Source of the DNA: Solimicrobium sp040544425
Lineage (GTDB): Bacteria; Pseudomonadota; Gammaproteobacteria; Burkholderiales; Burkholderiaceae_D
Assembly (NCBI GenBank): GCA_040544425.1
Contig: JBEONO010000007.1
Span: 124,001 to 188,000, forward strand
Reading direction: 5' to 3'
DNA: 64,000 nucleotides
Shown here: in pieces, positions 1-7,987 of the stretch
How positions within the stretch are numbered: the stretch's first letter is position 1
Layout: every line of letters begins with the position of its first letter
Notes under the pieces: model-generated
Told to the model about the DNA's origin: nothing
Seen by the model: only the letters and a program-made list of their open reading frames with translations
Databases searched by the model: none
Program-made: the position numbers and the translations under genes

Positions 1-1
1 T

Positions 2-334
2 TATTTTGACGAACAAAAGACCATCATCATCACGACCCATCAGGTTGAGGAAGTCGAAACGATCTTGAGCGACCTGATGTTTATCCGCGATGGCAAGATT
101 GTGCTCAGCGCCTCGATGGAAGACCTCGGACAGCGCTACGTTGAAGTGATGGTGGAACCGGACCGGCTGGCCGCAGCAAATGCACTGGGACCGATCGATC
201 AGCGCAGCGTGTTTGGAAAATCAGTGATGTTATTTGACGGTGTGGCGCGCGAACAATTATCGGTATTGGGCGAGACCCGTAATCCCAGTATTGCCGATCT
301 GTTCGTCGCAACAATGAAAGGAAGCTACGCATGA
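2..334 (+). CDS. ABC transporter ATP-binding protein (3' end only)
   Basis: The gene enters from the left edge; only the last ~110 residues are present. The frame opens with FDEQKTIIITTHQVEEVE, which matches the end of an ABC ATPase nucleotide-binding domain: the switch (H-loop) histidine in TTHQ is followed by the usual helix and a short C-terminal domain. Walker A, the signature motif and most of Walker B lie outside the window. Its stop overlaps the start of the next gene (ATGA), a membrane permease, so the two probably form an ABC-2-type exporter. The substrate cannot be told from the sequence. Confidence 0.85.
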   Translation, partial: YFDEQKTIIITTHQVEEVETILSDLMFIRDGKIVLSASMEDLGQRYVEVMVEPDRLAAANALGPIDQRSVFGKSVMLFDGVAREQLSVLGETRNPSIADLFVATMKGSYA

Positions 335-1296
335 AAACGATGAAATGGTTGATCCGGCGTGAAGTCTGGGAAAACAAAGGCGCGTTTTTTCGTGCTCCAT
401 TGATTCTTTCTGCGGTGATGATTTTCTTCCTGCTTCTGACTTTGGGGATGGGTAAAAATCTTGAGCACCTGAAGATCAATGATATGGAATACAACCATAT
501 TGGTGACGCGGTATCGGTCGGCGCCGGCGAACTGGCGGCGATCGCCGAAGCGATCAGCACGCAATACATGTGGTTCGCTTCGCCGCTGTTTGTCATGCTC
601 AGCTTTGTCATTTTCTTTTACTGTCTGAACGCCTTGTATGAAGACCGGCGCAATCGCAGCATTCTATTCTGGAAATCGCTGCCGATTTCCGACACCAATA
701 CGGTGCTGTCAAAACTGATCACGGCTGTCGTGGTGATCCCGCTGGTCTGCATCGTCGTGGCATCAGCTACTGCCCTGATCGCCGCCATACTGGGTTGTGT
801 CGCCTTGTCCGCCAAGGGCATTCATGTTTTTGGCCTGGTACTGTCCACGCCGGATTTTTATCTGACGCCATTTGAATTGCTTGCGATCCTGCCGGTTTAT
901 TTTTTGTGGGCCTTGCCCACCGTTGGCTGGCTGCTGATGGTGTCATCCTGGGCGCGCTCCAAAGTATTTTTGTGGGCCGTCGGTGTGCCTGGTTTGTCGG
1001 TGGTGTTGTTGATCTGGGCCGAAAAAATGTTTGGTTTTGGTCTGAATATCGGCTGGTATATGAAAAATATCGTTGCGCGCCTGTTGTTGAGTATCGTCCC
1101 CGGCGGATGGCTGCAGGTCAGTGCCAATCAGGTTGAGAAATCGTTTGATCTACATAAAGGCGGGGGAACTATGTCGTACATGTTGATGCATTCATGGGAA
1201 GCGATCGGCAGTGTTGATCTGTGGGCCGGTGCCGTGGCCGGTGCGGTCATGATCGGTGTGGCGATTTATATGCGGCGCTGGCGAGAGGAAGCTTAA
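331..1296 (+). CDS. ABC-2 type transporter permease
   Basis: A 321-residue integral membrane protein. It has a cytoplasmic N-terminus (MKTMKWLIRREVWENKG), typical of ABC-2 permeases, followed by about six hydrophobic segments, including ones near residues 25-42, 85-105, 130-155, 185-210, 215-235 and 300-315. It overlaps the upstream ATPase gene by 4 bases, so translation is likely coupled. It would form the membrane channel of that exporter. The substrate is unknown. The 3' end overlaps the convergent porin-like gene by 4 bases, leaving no room for a separate terminator. Confidence 0.85.
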   Translation: MKTMKWLIRREVWENKGAFFRAPLILSAVMIFFLLLTLGMGKNLEHLKINDMEYNHIGDAVSVGAGELAAIAEAISTQYMWFASPLFVMLSFVIFFYCLNALYEDRRNRSILFWKSLPISDTNTVLSKLITAVVVIPLVCIVVASATALIAAILGCVALSAKGIHVFGLVLSTPDFYLTPFELLAILPVYFLWALPTVGWLLMVSSWARSKVFLWAVGVPGLSVVLLIWAEKMFGFGLNIGWYMKNIVARLLLSIVPGGWLQVSANQVEKSFDLHKGGGTMSYMLMHSWEAIGSVDLWAGAVAGAVMIGVAIYMRRWREEA

Positions 1297-1862
1297 AAGG
1301 TCTGGCGCAGGCCGACCTGGATCCCTTTTGAACCACCGCCGGACAGGGAAGAAAACGGATTCACCACGCTGCCGGAGTTATCGCAGCGGGTTCGCGAAAT
1401 GAACAGCTTGGATGTGGCGGACAGTCTGAAGGCGTAGGCCAGCGAATAATATTTGACTGGCAAGGAAGTTGGGTTGTCGGGCTTGTTATATTGTTCAATC
1501 GAAGTCGTAAACTCGGTGTTGGATGCGTTGCCAAGACCAAGACCAAAACGGGAGCTGCTGCGACCGGTGCCATTGGGCTTTTGGTCAGACTCATCATGGT
1601 AGCCGTCGGATTGGTGCGTCAGAGATAAGCTGCCCCATCTGCCGGACAGTTCCATTTGCGACTGACGGCCGAACGACACGCCGGTTTGTCCAAAGAGTTG
1701 GTTGGTGTCCGTTGCCCAGCTGTTGTGACTCAAATCGAGGAAACTGTAGGTGCCCTTGTCATTGCTGTAGATTTCGAACTTTTCCTGGGCATGACAAGGC
1801 AGCAATACAAGATTGCAAAAACACAGGCCAAGCCCGATTGTGTGTTTTCCCAAACCGTTCAT
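1293..1862 (-). CDS. short porin-like outer membrane protein
   Basis: The 189-residue product has a signal peptide (cleavage near CHAQ-EK). It then shows porin-like strands (LFGQTGVSFGRQSQMELSG) and ends in GLRQTF, the C-terminal phenylalanine pattern used by the BAM complex. Betaproteobacterial trimeric porins of this type run about 330-380 residues, so this protein has roughly the N-terminal strands joined to the C-terminal strands. It may be an internally deleted relic or a small barrel; the open frame is intact. Function is uncertain. Confidence 0.6.
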   Translation of the reverse strand: MNGLGKHTIGLGLCFCNLVLLPCHAQEKFEIYSNDKGTYSFLDLSHNSWATDTNQLFGQTGVSFGRQSQMELSGRWGSLSLTHQSDGYHDESDQKPNGTGRSSSRFGLGLGNASNTEFTTSIEQYNKPDNPTSLPVKYYSLAYAFRLSATSKLFISRTRCDNSGSVVNPFSSLSGGGSKGIQVGLRQTF

Positions 1863-2262
1863 CTTCTACCCCAGTCAAAAACCTATTCTCTGCCAAGCTC
1901 AGGTGCGAGCTGTTGATTTCGCGTAAAAATTGATGAAGCTTGTGCAGAGTACACGGGTTTAGTCAACCGGGATAGCGGTGATGTGCAAACAATGTAACCA
2001 TGTGTTGCTTTTTGGCAATTTTAGTAAGTTAACCTAGTGTGTGCGGCATCACTGATGCTGGTGCGCATTGGAACTATTTCATGGGAAATATCTCGAAAGA
2101 ACCCCCAGGTGTTTAGAAGTTCCCACCGGAAGGCATGTTGCGTTCGCTGCACGGTTAACGTATAGTTCTCGAACGACTCTCCCCTTGACCGCCTGGTTTA
2201 GCCAGATGCTTTTGGGGCGACAGGCCGCCTCCGGGCGGCTTTGTCATATCCAGAGGTCTATT
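1863..2262. other. 400-bp intergenic region
   Basis: Non-coding stretch between the leftward porin-like gene and the rightward NYN gene. An open frame from 2068 joins the NYN gene, but its first 65 codons show no recognisable similarity and a better start exists at 2263. The only structure I see is the strong GC hairpin at 2224-2239. Confidence 0.5.
2224..2239 (+). terminator. GC-rich hairpin before the NYN gene
   Basis: Perfect 6-bp inverted repeat GCCGCC-TCCG-GGCGGC followed by TTT. It looks like a compact terminator placed 24 bases before the NYN start codon, so it may insulate that gene from upstream reading or be the edge of an inserted unit. Confidence 0.45.
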
Positions 2263-2925
2263 TTGAGAACAATTGTCTATGTTGATGGATACAACCTGTA
2301 CTACGGATTGCTTAGAAACTCGCCCTACAAATGGCTGAATCTTTTTAAGCTATTTCAAGAATACGTTCTAAAAGATGCCGACGTTCTGGAGGTCAGGTAT
2401 TACACGGCGCCAGTGCTGGGCACGATGTGCGATGACCCGGAGTCTCAACAGCGGCAGCGCATTTATGTCCAGGCTTTAAGAAAAATGCCCCCCAATAAAG
2501 TGCGGATTATTGAAGGGAAGATCGTAGCCTCGACACCATTCCTTCGATTGGTAACACCGATTCCAGGGCAGCCGAATCGAACGCACGCGCAGGTTTATAC
2601 GCTAAATGAAAAAAACACTGACGTTAATCTTGCATCTGATTTAATCACAGGCGCTTGGACAAACGCCTGTGATCAGGCTGTTATTTGTACAAACGATACA
2701 GACCTTTCAGGGGCACTTGCTGCGGTTCGTTTGCATCATCCGGACATTATTTTGGGCTTAGTCGCTCCGATACCTGGCAATGACCACAGAAAAATGGCGT
2801 CAGATTTAACGATGCAAACAAATTGGTCAAAGTCTCTCAGCCCTGTTCATTTGGCTAATGCTCAACTGCCAGAAAAAATCCCGAATACGTCGATCCGCAG
2901 GCCAGAAAAATGGAAGGGTGACTGA
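2263..2925 (+). CDS. NYN domain-containing protein (LabA/DUF88-like, PIN-fold nuclease)
   Basis: The 220-residue protein begins LRTIVYVDGYNLYYGLL, the hallmark first strand and DGxN motif of NYN (PIN-like) domains. Later acidic patches, TDVNLASDLI (residues ~120-130) and CTNDTDLSG (~143-152), match the conserved metal-binding aspartates of the family. NYN proteins are thought to be metal-dependent RNases; the target here is unknown. I chose the TTG at 2263 because AGAGG lies 7 bases upstream and homology starts there; a longer frame from 2068 is open. Its base composition seems more AT-rich than its neighbours and it sits alone, which suggests horizontal gain. Confidence 0.8.
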   Translation: MRTIVYVDGYNLYYGLLRNSPYKWLNLFKLFQEYVLKDADVLEVRYYTAPVLGTMCDDPESQQRQRIYVQALRKMPPNKVRIIEGKIVASTPFLRLVTPIPGQPNRTHAQVYTLNEKNTDVNLASDLITGAWTNACDQAVICTNDTDLSGALAAVRLHHPDIILGLVAPIPGNDHRKMASDLTMQTNWSKSLSPVHLANAQLPEKIPNTSIRRPEKWKGD

Positions 2926-2966
2926 AGTGAGTGGCCATGGCTTGCCGGGCCAACTGCGTTTCCAAT

Positions 2967-4151
2967 TCAAACTCGTTTCCGCAGATCCGGCAACAGTGCC
3001 GCAATGATCCCACCCAGCGGCAACCATGCCGTAATCTGATACACGGTGGTGATGCCATATTGATCAGCCAGATTGCCGATCAGCGCAGCGCTGATGCCGG
3101 CAATCCCGAAAGCCAGGCCAAAAAATAATCCCGATATCATCCCGATCCGGTTCGGCAGCAGTTCCTGGGCAAACACCAGAATCGCCGAGAAGGCGGACGA
3201 CATGATCAGGCCGATGATAAAGCTGAACACGATCGTGGCGTGCAATCCCAGATACGGCAGGGCCAGGGTGAACGGCGCGCAGCCCAGTATGGAAAACCAG
3301 ATCACGCGTTTGCGGCCGATCCGGTCGCCGATCGGTCCGCCTGCGATCGTACCGAGTGCCACGCCGAACAGGAACACAAACAGCATGATCTGGGCCTGCT
3401 GGGCGCTCATGTCAAAGCGTTCGATCAGGTAAAACGTGTAATAACTCTGGATGCTGGCCAGGTACATGTATTTGGTCATCACCAAACCCATCAGCACCGT
3501 CAGCGCAAACGCGGTTTTTTTATTCGACAAAGGTTGCTGCCGGGTCTGTGGTTTATGTTTGCTGGCCAGATGATGTGCAGCTGCCCAGTTGCCAACCTGC
3601 CAGAGCACCAGCATCGCCAGCAAGGCCGCCAGCGAGAACCAGATCAAGGAAGGCTGACCGAATGGAATCACAATCAGCGCGGCCAGCAGCGGGCCGGTTG
3701 CAGTGCCGGTATTGCCGCCGACCTGGAAGATCGACTGCGCCAGGCCGTGCTGCCCGCCCGAAGCCATGCGCGCAACGCGCGATGATTCCGGATGAAACAC
3801 CGCCGAACCCATCCCCACCAGTGCCGCAGCCAGCACCAGAAACGGAAACGTGCTGGCCTGCGACAGAACGATCAGCCCGACAAAAGTGAAGCCCATCCCG
3901 ATAGTCAAAGAATGGCGCACGTGATAACGATCAGTGACCATGCCCACCAGCGGCTGTAATATTGAGGCGGTAATCTGGTACGTCAGCGACAGCAGACCAA
4001 TCTGCGTGAAGCTCAGGTGATAACTGCCTTTTAACAGTGGATACAGGGCCAGGATCAAGGACTGCATCATGTCGTTTAAAAAATGCGCGCCGCTGATGGC
4101 GCCTAAAACCCGGTATTTGGTGTTGGGAGTATCGATCGTTAAGGTTGTCAT
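2967..4151 (-). CDS. fsr: MFS transporter, fosmidomycin resistance (Fsr) type
   Basis: A 394-residue, 12-TM major facilitator. Signature stretches include SGAHFLNDMMQSLILALYP near the start, the TM2-3 loop DRYHVRHSL, and FHPESSRVARMASGGQHGLA, which is highly characteristic of the Fsr subfamily. Family members export fosmidomycin and some other small compounds by proton antiport in the inner membrane. It is divergent from the AraC-family gene at 4252, with about 100 bases between them, so that regulator is the likely controller. A natural substrate cannot be inferred. Confidence 0.88.
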   Translation of the reverse strand: MTTLTIDTPNTKYRVLGAISGAHFLNDMMQSLILALYPLLKGSYHLSFTQIGLLSLTYQITASILQPLVGMVTDRYHVRHSLTIGMGFTFVGLIVLSQASTFPFLVLAAALVGMGSAVFHPESSRVARMASGGQHGLAQSIFQVGGNTGTATGPLLAALIVIPFGQPSLIWFSLAALLAMLVLWQVGNWAAAHHLASKHKPQTRQQPLSNKKTAFALTVLMGLVMTKYMYLASIQSYYTFYLIERFDMSAQQAQIMLFVFLFGVALGTIAGGPIGDRIGRKRVIWFSILGCAPFTLALPYLGLHATIVFSFIIGLIMSSAFSAILVFAQELLPNRIGMISGLFFGLAFGIAGISAALIGNLADQYGITTVYQITAWLPLGGIIAALLPDLRKRV

Positions 4152-4251
4152 GGCATTGTTCCAGGCTCATTAATTGAAGAGTTTGGGTATGATAATGACA
4201 AATTTTCCGCCTGTCTTGCTAGAATGAGGCGCTAACTATCTCGAAAACGAC

Positions 4252-5025
4252 ATGTCGATTCCATATCAAACTGTAGGGCCGCAGCGCAGCATGGACGGGC
4301 TGATGATGCTGGGCAAAGCGGTCGCTCACGACACCGGCGACAAGAGCAGTCGCCACCAGCATGACGTCATCCAGTTGCTGTATGCGATTCGCGGCGTGAT
4401 GCGCATCCATACTGCGAAAGGTCAATGGATCGTGCCGCCCAGTCGCGGCATATGGATTCCACCCGGCGTCTGGCATGAAGTGCATATGCTCGGTCCGGTT
4501 GAAATGCGCACCCTCTATATTCAGCCCGATTGCGCAGCCGGTTTGCCGGCTGAATGCTGCGTGCTGGCGATCACACCCCTGATGCGCGAGTTGATTTTAA
4601 CGGTGATGAACTTTAGCGGCGCATTTTTGCCGGACAGCCGCGAAGCGCGTATCGCGCAATTGATCCTGGATGAAATTCAGACACTCTCTGCCCTTCCGAT
4701 GGTGCTGCCGATCCCGAACGATCACGCGCTTTGCGCCGTCTGCGATGCCCTGTTATCCAAACCCGACGACACCAGTTCTTCGGAAGACTGGGCCGTGAAG
4801 CTGGGCGTGGACGTGCGGACTTTGCAGCGTCGCTTCGTCAAGGCCACCGGGATGACGTTTGGAGAATGGCGTCGTCAGGCCAGACTGGTGAAAGCGCTGG
4901 AGCGACTGGCCGCCGGTGAACGGATTATCGACGTGGCACTCGATTCAGGTTACTCAAGTCCCAGTGCATTTACGGCCATGTTCAAACGCCAGTTCGGGAT
5001 TGCGCCGAATTCGTTCTTTCATTGA
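4252..5025 (+). CDS. AraC family transcriptional regulator
   Basis: A 257-residue regulator with an N-terminal cupin ligand-binding domain (HQHDVIQLLYAIRGVMRIHT, PPSRGIWIPPGVWHEV). It is followed by a C-terminal double helix-turn-helix (VDVRTLQRRFVKATGMTFGE, then IDVALDSGYSSPSAFTAMFK and a RQFG tail). The layout is that of small AraC-type regulators which often control an adjacent divergent efflux gene, here the Fsr-like exporter. The 3' end overlaps the convergent EAL-like gene by 44 bases. Confidence 0.9.
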   Translation: MSIPYQTVGPQRSMDGLMMLGKAVAHDTGDKSSRHQHDVIQLLYAIRGVMRIHTAKGQWIVPPSRGIWIPPGVWHEVHMLGPVEMRTLYIQPDCAAGLPAECCVLAITPLMRELILTVMNFSGAFLPDSREARIAQLILDEIQTLSALPMVLPIPNDHALCAVCDALLSKPDDTSSSEDWAVKLGVDVRTLQRRFVKATGMTFGEWRRQARLVKALERLAAGERIIDVALDSGYSSPSAFTAMFKRQFGIAPNSFFH

Positions 5026-5875
5026 CACATCGGGTGCAACCAGATTTTGCGTAGCCCTTGACCGGCGCGCTGAATAAAGACGCATTCGGTTTGTCAAACA
5101 AAAATCCCTGCACATACACTTCCAATTTATTCGCCCGGGTTGCCTGTTCAATGGCGCGATAGTGGGTTTCATTGTCCAGTTTTTTCAGTACCACATTGGT
5201 ATTGGTCTGGCGCGCGCTCGCAATCAGCTTGATCAGTGCCTCGATGTCGCTGGCGTGACTGGCGTCAAGCTTTACCGCATCAACATGACGATGTTCGGTC
5301 AGTACAATTGCCTGCTCGATGCTGCCCGCATTCACCGCGATTCTGAAGCCGTTGTTCTGGTAATTGTCGGTCACGTGATTGAGCAGCCAGCGCTGATTCG
5401 GCGAACTTTGCGGTAACTCAAGCACGATGTGCTGATGCGGCAATTCCAGCGTATCGAGAATGCGCCGGAACGAGGCGCCGTGATTGTGCTGGATCGCTGC
5501 CAGCAAACGCGAATGCACATTCAGGTACAGGTCCTGTCCAAACGCCTGTGGCTGACGATAAAAATTAATCGCGTGGACCAGGCGGCACAGGCGATCCAGT
5601 TCCACCGATTCATCGTCATTGGCGGCGTGATCCAGCAACCGCCACAAGCTCAAGCCCATTTCACTGTGTTGATGCGGCGCGTAGCTGCGAGCCAGACCCT
5701 GGTAGCCGACGATCTGCAAATCCAGCGACGAGCGCACCGGCTGAAATGCGCTTGTCAACGTCGACTGAAAAAAGCGCCCCTGTGCCTGGCCGTGATCATC
5801 GATCCAGATATTGGTATTGCTGCTTTTGGTTTCGTATAAGTGCGTGATGTATTTCTTCAGTGCGGGAAAGGCCAT
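4982..5875 (-). CDS. degenerate EAL domain protein
   Basis: About 297 residues resembling the EAL (c-di-GMP phosphodiesterase) fold: FQPVRSSLDLQIVGYQGLAR near residue 50, YLNVHS, then VKLDASHAS and VQGFLFDKP. The catalytic EAL motif is replaced by QGL, the usual DDFG loop by VNAGS, and the other metal ligands do not match, so it should not hydrolyse c-di-GMP. It may bind c-di-GMP or a protein partner. I prefer the ATG at 5875, with GGAG 6 bases upstream, over a GTG at 5887. A long 3' overlap with the regulator is unusual but both frames look real. Confidence 0.75.
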   Translation of the reverse strand: MAFPALKKYITHLYETKSSNTNIWIDDHGQAQGRFFQSTLTSAFQPVRSSLDLQIVGYQGLARSYAPHQHSEMGLSLWRLLDHAANDDESVELDRLCRLVHAINFYRQPQAFGQDLYLNVHSRLLAAIQHNHGASFRRILDTLELPHQHIVLELPQSSPNQRWLLNHVTDNYQNNGFRIAVNAGSIEQAIVLTEHRHVDAVKLDASHASDIEALIKLIASARQTNTNVVLKKLDNETHYRAIEQATRANKLEVYVQGFLFDKPNASLFSAPVKGYAKSGCTRCVNERTNSAQSRTGV

Positions 5876-6030
5876 CGTGATCTCCACGGTGATATCAGTT
5901 GTGCAGGATAGTTTTTTTGGGGCCTAAGTGGAACGAATTGTTTCGTGTTTGGTTATGATGAAATTGGTGTGACTACCGATTTCCGGTTTAACGATAAAAA
6001 ACGATGACTGGCCGTGATCTGGCTACAGCC

Positions 6031-6057
6031 GTAGGATGGGATAAAATCCCGGCTTAC
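6031..6057. repeat. small REP-like hairpin
   Basis: Inverted repeat GTA..GGGAT-AAA-ATCCC..TAC just beyond the stop of the thioredoxin-fold gene. It resembles the short GTAGGATGGG-type palindromes scattered in many proteobacterial genomes. There is no T-run, so it is more likely a repeat or mRNA-end stabiliser than a classical terminator. Confidence 0.4.
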
Positions 6058-6062
6058 GTTAC

Positions 6063-6524
6063 TTAATTTTGCTTATGCTGCTCAATCCCACTGAAAAAAT
6101 CGTAAATTCCCTGATCCCCCATAGTGCGCGCGTCGGCCAGTTCGCCGCCGTGTGTCGCATACAGCACAGCATTTTTTGAAGTCAGCAGCACCGCCGCGGG
6201 AATGCCTTTCTTGATCGGATTGCCGTACTCATTGGCGATGTTCAGATTGGTATCAAACTGACCGACATTGACCTTCACCAGCACAAATTTTTTATTGATC
6301 AGCGCTGCGCTTTGGCCTTTGAGGGAACGATCCAGCTCTACGCAATCCTTGCACCAATTTGCGCCGAAAATTAACAGCACCTCTTTTTTCTCGGCCTGGG
6401 CTTTGAGCAGAGCCGCCTGAATGTCTGCAGCAGAATTCGCGCTTTCATCGTAAGGGAGGTCGCCAGCCAGGCAAAATTGATTCAGCGACAGGATACAGAT
6501 CAGGAGTACGAGAATTTTTTTCAT
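6063..6524 (-). CDS. secreted thioredoxin-fold protein
   Basis: A 153-residue protein with an N-terminal signal peptide (MKKILVLLICILSLNQFCLA-GD) and a thioredoxin-like fold. The redox motif is in GANWCKDC and the cis-proline region is KKGIPAAVLL. Periplasmic proteins of this kind reduce or isomerise disulfides or supply reductant to envelope proteins. The start at 6524 is chosen because it gives a clean signal peptide; an upstream in-frame ATG at 6581 would add a cysteine-containing leader without such features. No partner gene is adjacent. Confidence 0.8.
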   Translation of the reverse strand: MKKILVLLICILSLNQFCLAGDLPYDESANSAADIQAALLKAQAEKKEVLLIFGANWCKDCVELDRSLKGQSAALINKKFVLVKVNVGQFDTNLNIANEYGNPIKKGIPAAVLLTSKNAVLYATHGGELADARTMGDQGIYDFFSGIEQHKQN

Positions 6525-6685
6525 GGTGTCACATTGAGTGGCCTGGCAACCGGATAAGCCAGACCCGCATGGTGCAGTCACCGAAGCTATCCTGGCAAGG
6601 AATAAATTTGTCTATGCATATTCCGTTTTTCATCAGGCAGGCAGCCTGCCGATTTCTGACGTTGAGACTGGAATTTTATCCCAGT

Positions 6686-7066
6686 CTACGCGTGGATGAT
6701 ACGTCCTCCGGCGAAAGCCCAGTTTTCCCACGCGGTTTCTTTAAAGCAGACCATCACATTTTCCGGATTGATCTGCGCCGCGCTCAGTTCAGCCATCAGT
6801 GTCGCGAGGATGCTTTTTTTGACCTTCACGCTGCGCCCGACCGACAGCAGAATTTCAATCAATACAAAATCATCGTTTCTGGCCCCTTGCACATCGGGAT
6901 AATTCAAGTCATAACGAAAATCATCGACGTCCAATTCAAGAACGCGCTGAAACCGGTCTGTGACCGGTACGCCGGAATTGACCAGAGCGGCGTGCACGGC
7001 ATTGAGCACGCTGGTTTTGAATTCGCTGGATTTCGGTTTTCGGACTGTCAGGGTAATCAGTGGCAT
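6686..7066 (-). CDS. tautomerase family protein
   Basis: A 126-residue protein beginning MPLITLTVRKPKSSEFK. The proline directly after the start methionine is the catalytic base of the tautomerase superfamily once methionine is removed. Length and the later VMVCFKETAWENWAFAGG stretch suit the Tautomerase_2-type branch rather than the ~62-residue 4-oxalocrotonate tautomerases. The start is set at 7066 rather than 7081 because only that start exposes Pro-2. The substrate is unknown. Confidence 0.75.
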   Translation of the reverse strand: MPLITLTVRKPKSSEFKTSVLNAVHAALVNSGVPVTDRFQRVLELDVDDFRYDLNYPDVQGARNDDFVLIEILLSVGRSVKVKKSILATLMAELSAAQINPENVMVCFKETAWENWAFAGGRIIHA

Positions 7067-7243
7067 GATCTTGCTCCTCATTGTTTGCGCGGGGCGGTCA
7101 TAGTCTCACAGATCCAGCCTGCTTGATGCTTCCCATGACGGTGGCGTGGCAGATTGCGAAGATGCTGTGCCCACGATTCGACAAATTATCAGGCCTGACT
7201 TAGCCCGGCGGATGATTGGCAGGCAGCGCAAGTGAAATGGAAA

Positions 7244-7459
7244 CTACCAGTCGAAACTGCCGCTGCTTGCATCCAGTTTCTTTAACATCTGCTGAATGTT
7301 GTCACGCTTGGAATCAAGCGTGATGGCAATCTGTTCGTCCAGATTGGTCCATTTGCGGAAGGTGTTCTGCGCGCGCTGCCTGCGATCTTCGATGACTTTC
7401 TGCTGTTGCAGGATCAGTCCATCTCTTAGAATCTCTTTTTCGTGCTCAGTTAGTTTCAT
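7244..7459 (-). CDS. small hypothetical protein
   Basis: The 71-residue, highly charged product (MKLTEHEKEILRDGLIL...) is predicted to be mostly helical, with a probable coiled coil over residues ~15-60. It has no signal peptide or membrane segment. I do not recognise the family. AGGGAAAC lies just before the ATG, giving a plausible ribosome site. It stands alone between the tautomerase gene and the EPS locus. Confidence 0.5.
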   Translation of the reverse strand: MKLTEHEKEILRDGLILQQQKVIEDRRQRAQNTFRKWTNLDEQIAITLDSKRDNIQQMLKKLDASSGSFDW

Positions 7460-7624
7460 TATGTTTCCCTGATTTTGTTGGCAGGCTCCTGGCAGCTATT
7501 TATGTGCTTCACGAAGCAAAATTTATTGCGCGTGATGCTAGCATTTTTGGGCTGCGGATTGCAATGTCAGGTGGCTAATACTTGCTGAAGTAGTGACGCC
7601 AATCAGCTGTCGCGATGCAATTTG

Positions 7625-7652
7625 CCCATAAAAAAAAGCCTCGCAAGGCAAG
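7625..7652 (-). terminator. candidate terminator at the end of the wec operon
   Basis: On the minus strand, GCCT-TGCG-AGGC is followed by seven T residues, downstream of the small gene that follows wecB. The stem is only 4 bp with a tetraloop, so it is weak, but the position is right. Confidence 0.4.
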
Positions 7653-7720
7653 CCATTACCTTGCAACTGGATATTTTGACTCTTGTAATTTCGCTGCGAA
7701 AAATTCGATTTGCGAGCGGG

Positions 7721-7978
7721 TCAGGAATCGGAATGCCGCTTATTGGCGATATCGCGATCAAATTTCCAATCATTAAGTTTGGCGTTGGATGTTAAGCAGC
7801 GCGCTTCAAAGAGTTCCCAATCTTGTTTGCGGAGTTCAATCTGTGCCAATTGCTCCAGGTATTCAGCAATCGCCTGTTCAAGATTTTTGCCCAATTTTTT
7901 TGCAGCACTATTGGCATGGAGTGCGATTCGGTCGTCAACTGAAAATGTTAGTTTTATCTTGGGGTCCATTTTTACCAT
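7721..7978 (-). CDS. small ribbon-helix-helix-like protein (possible antitoxin)
   Basis: An 85-residue protein. The N-terminal segment MDPKIKLTFSVDDRIALHAN followed by AAKKLGKNLEQAIAEYLEQL resembles the strand-helix-helix plan of DUF6364-type/RHH antitoxins. A start at 7966 (MDPK) or 7978 is possible. Immediately after its stop an open minus-strand stretch of about 20 codons (TRSQIEFFAAKLQ) runs to a stop, with no full partner gene, so any toxin is missing or reduced to a stub. It follows wecB on the same strand. Confidence 0.5.
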   Translation of the reverse strand: MVKMDPKIKLTFSVDDRIALHANSAAKKLGKNLEQAIAEYLEQLAQIELRKQDWELFEARCLTSNAKLNDWKFDRDIANKRHSDS

Positions 7979-7987
7979 CCGAATGAA

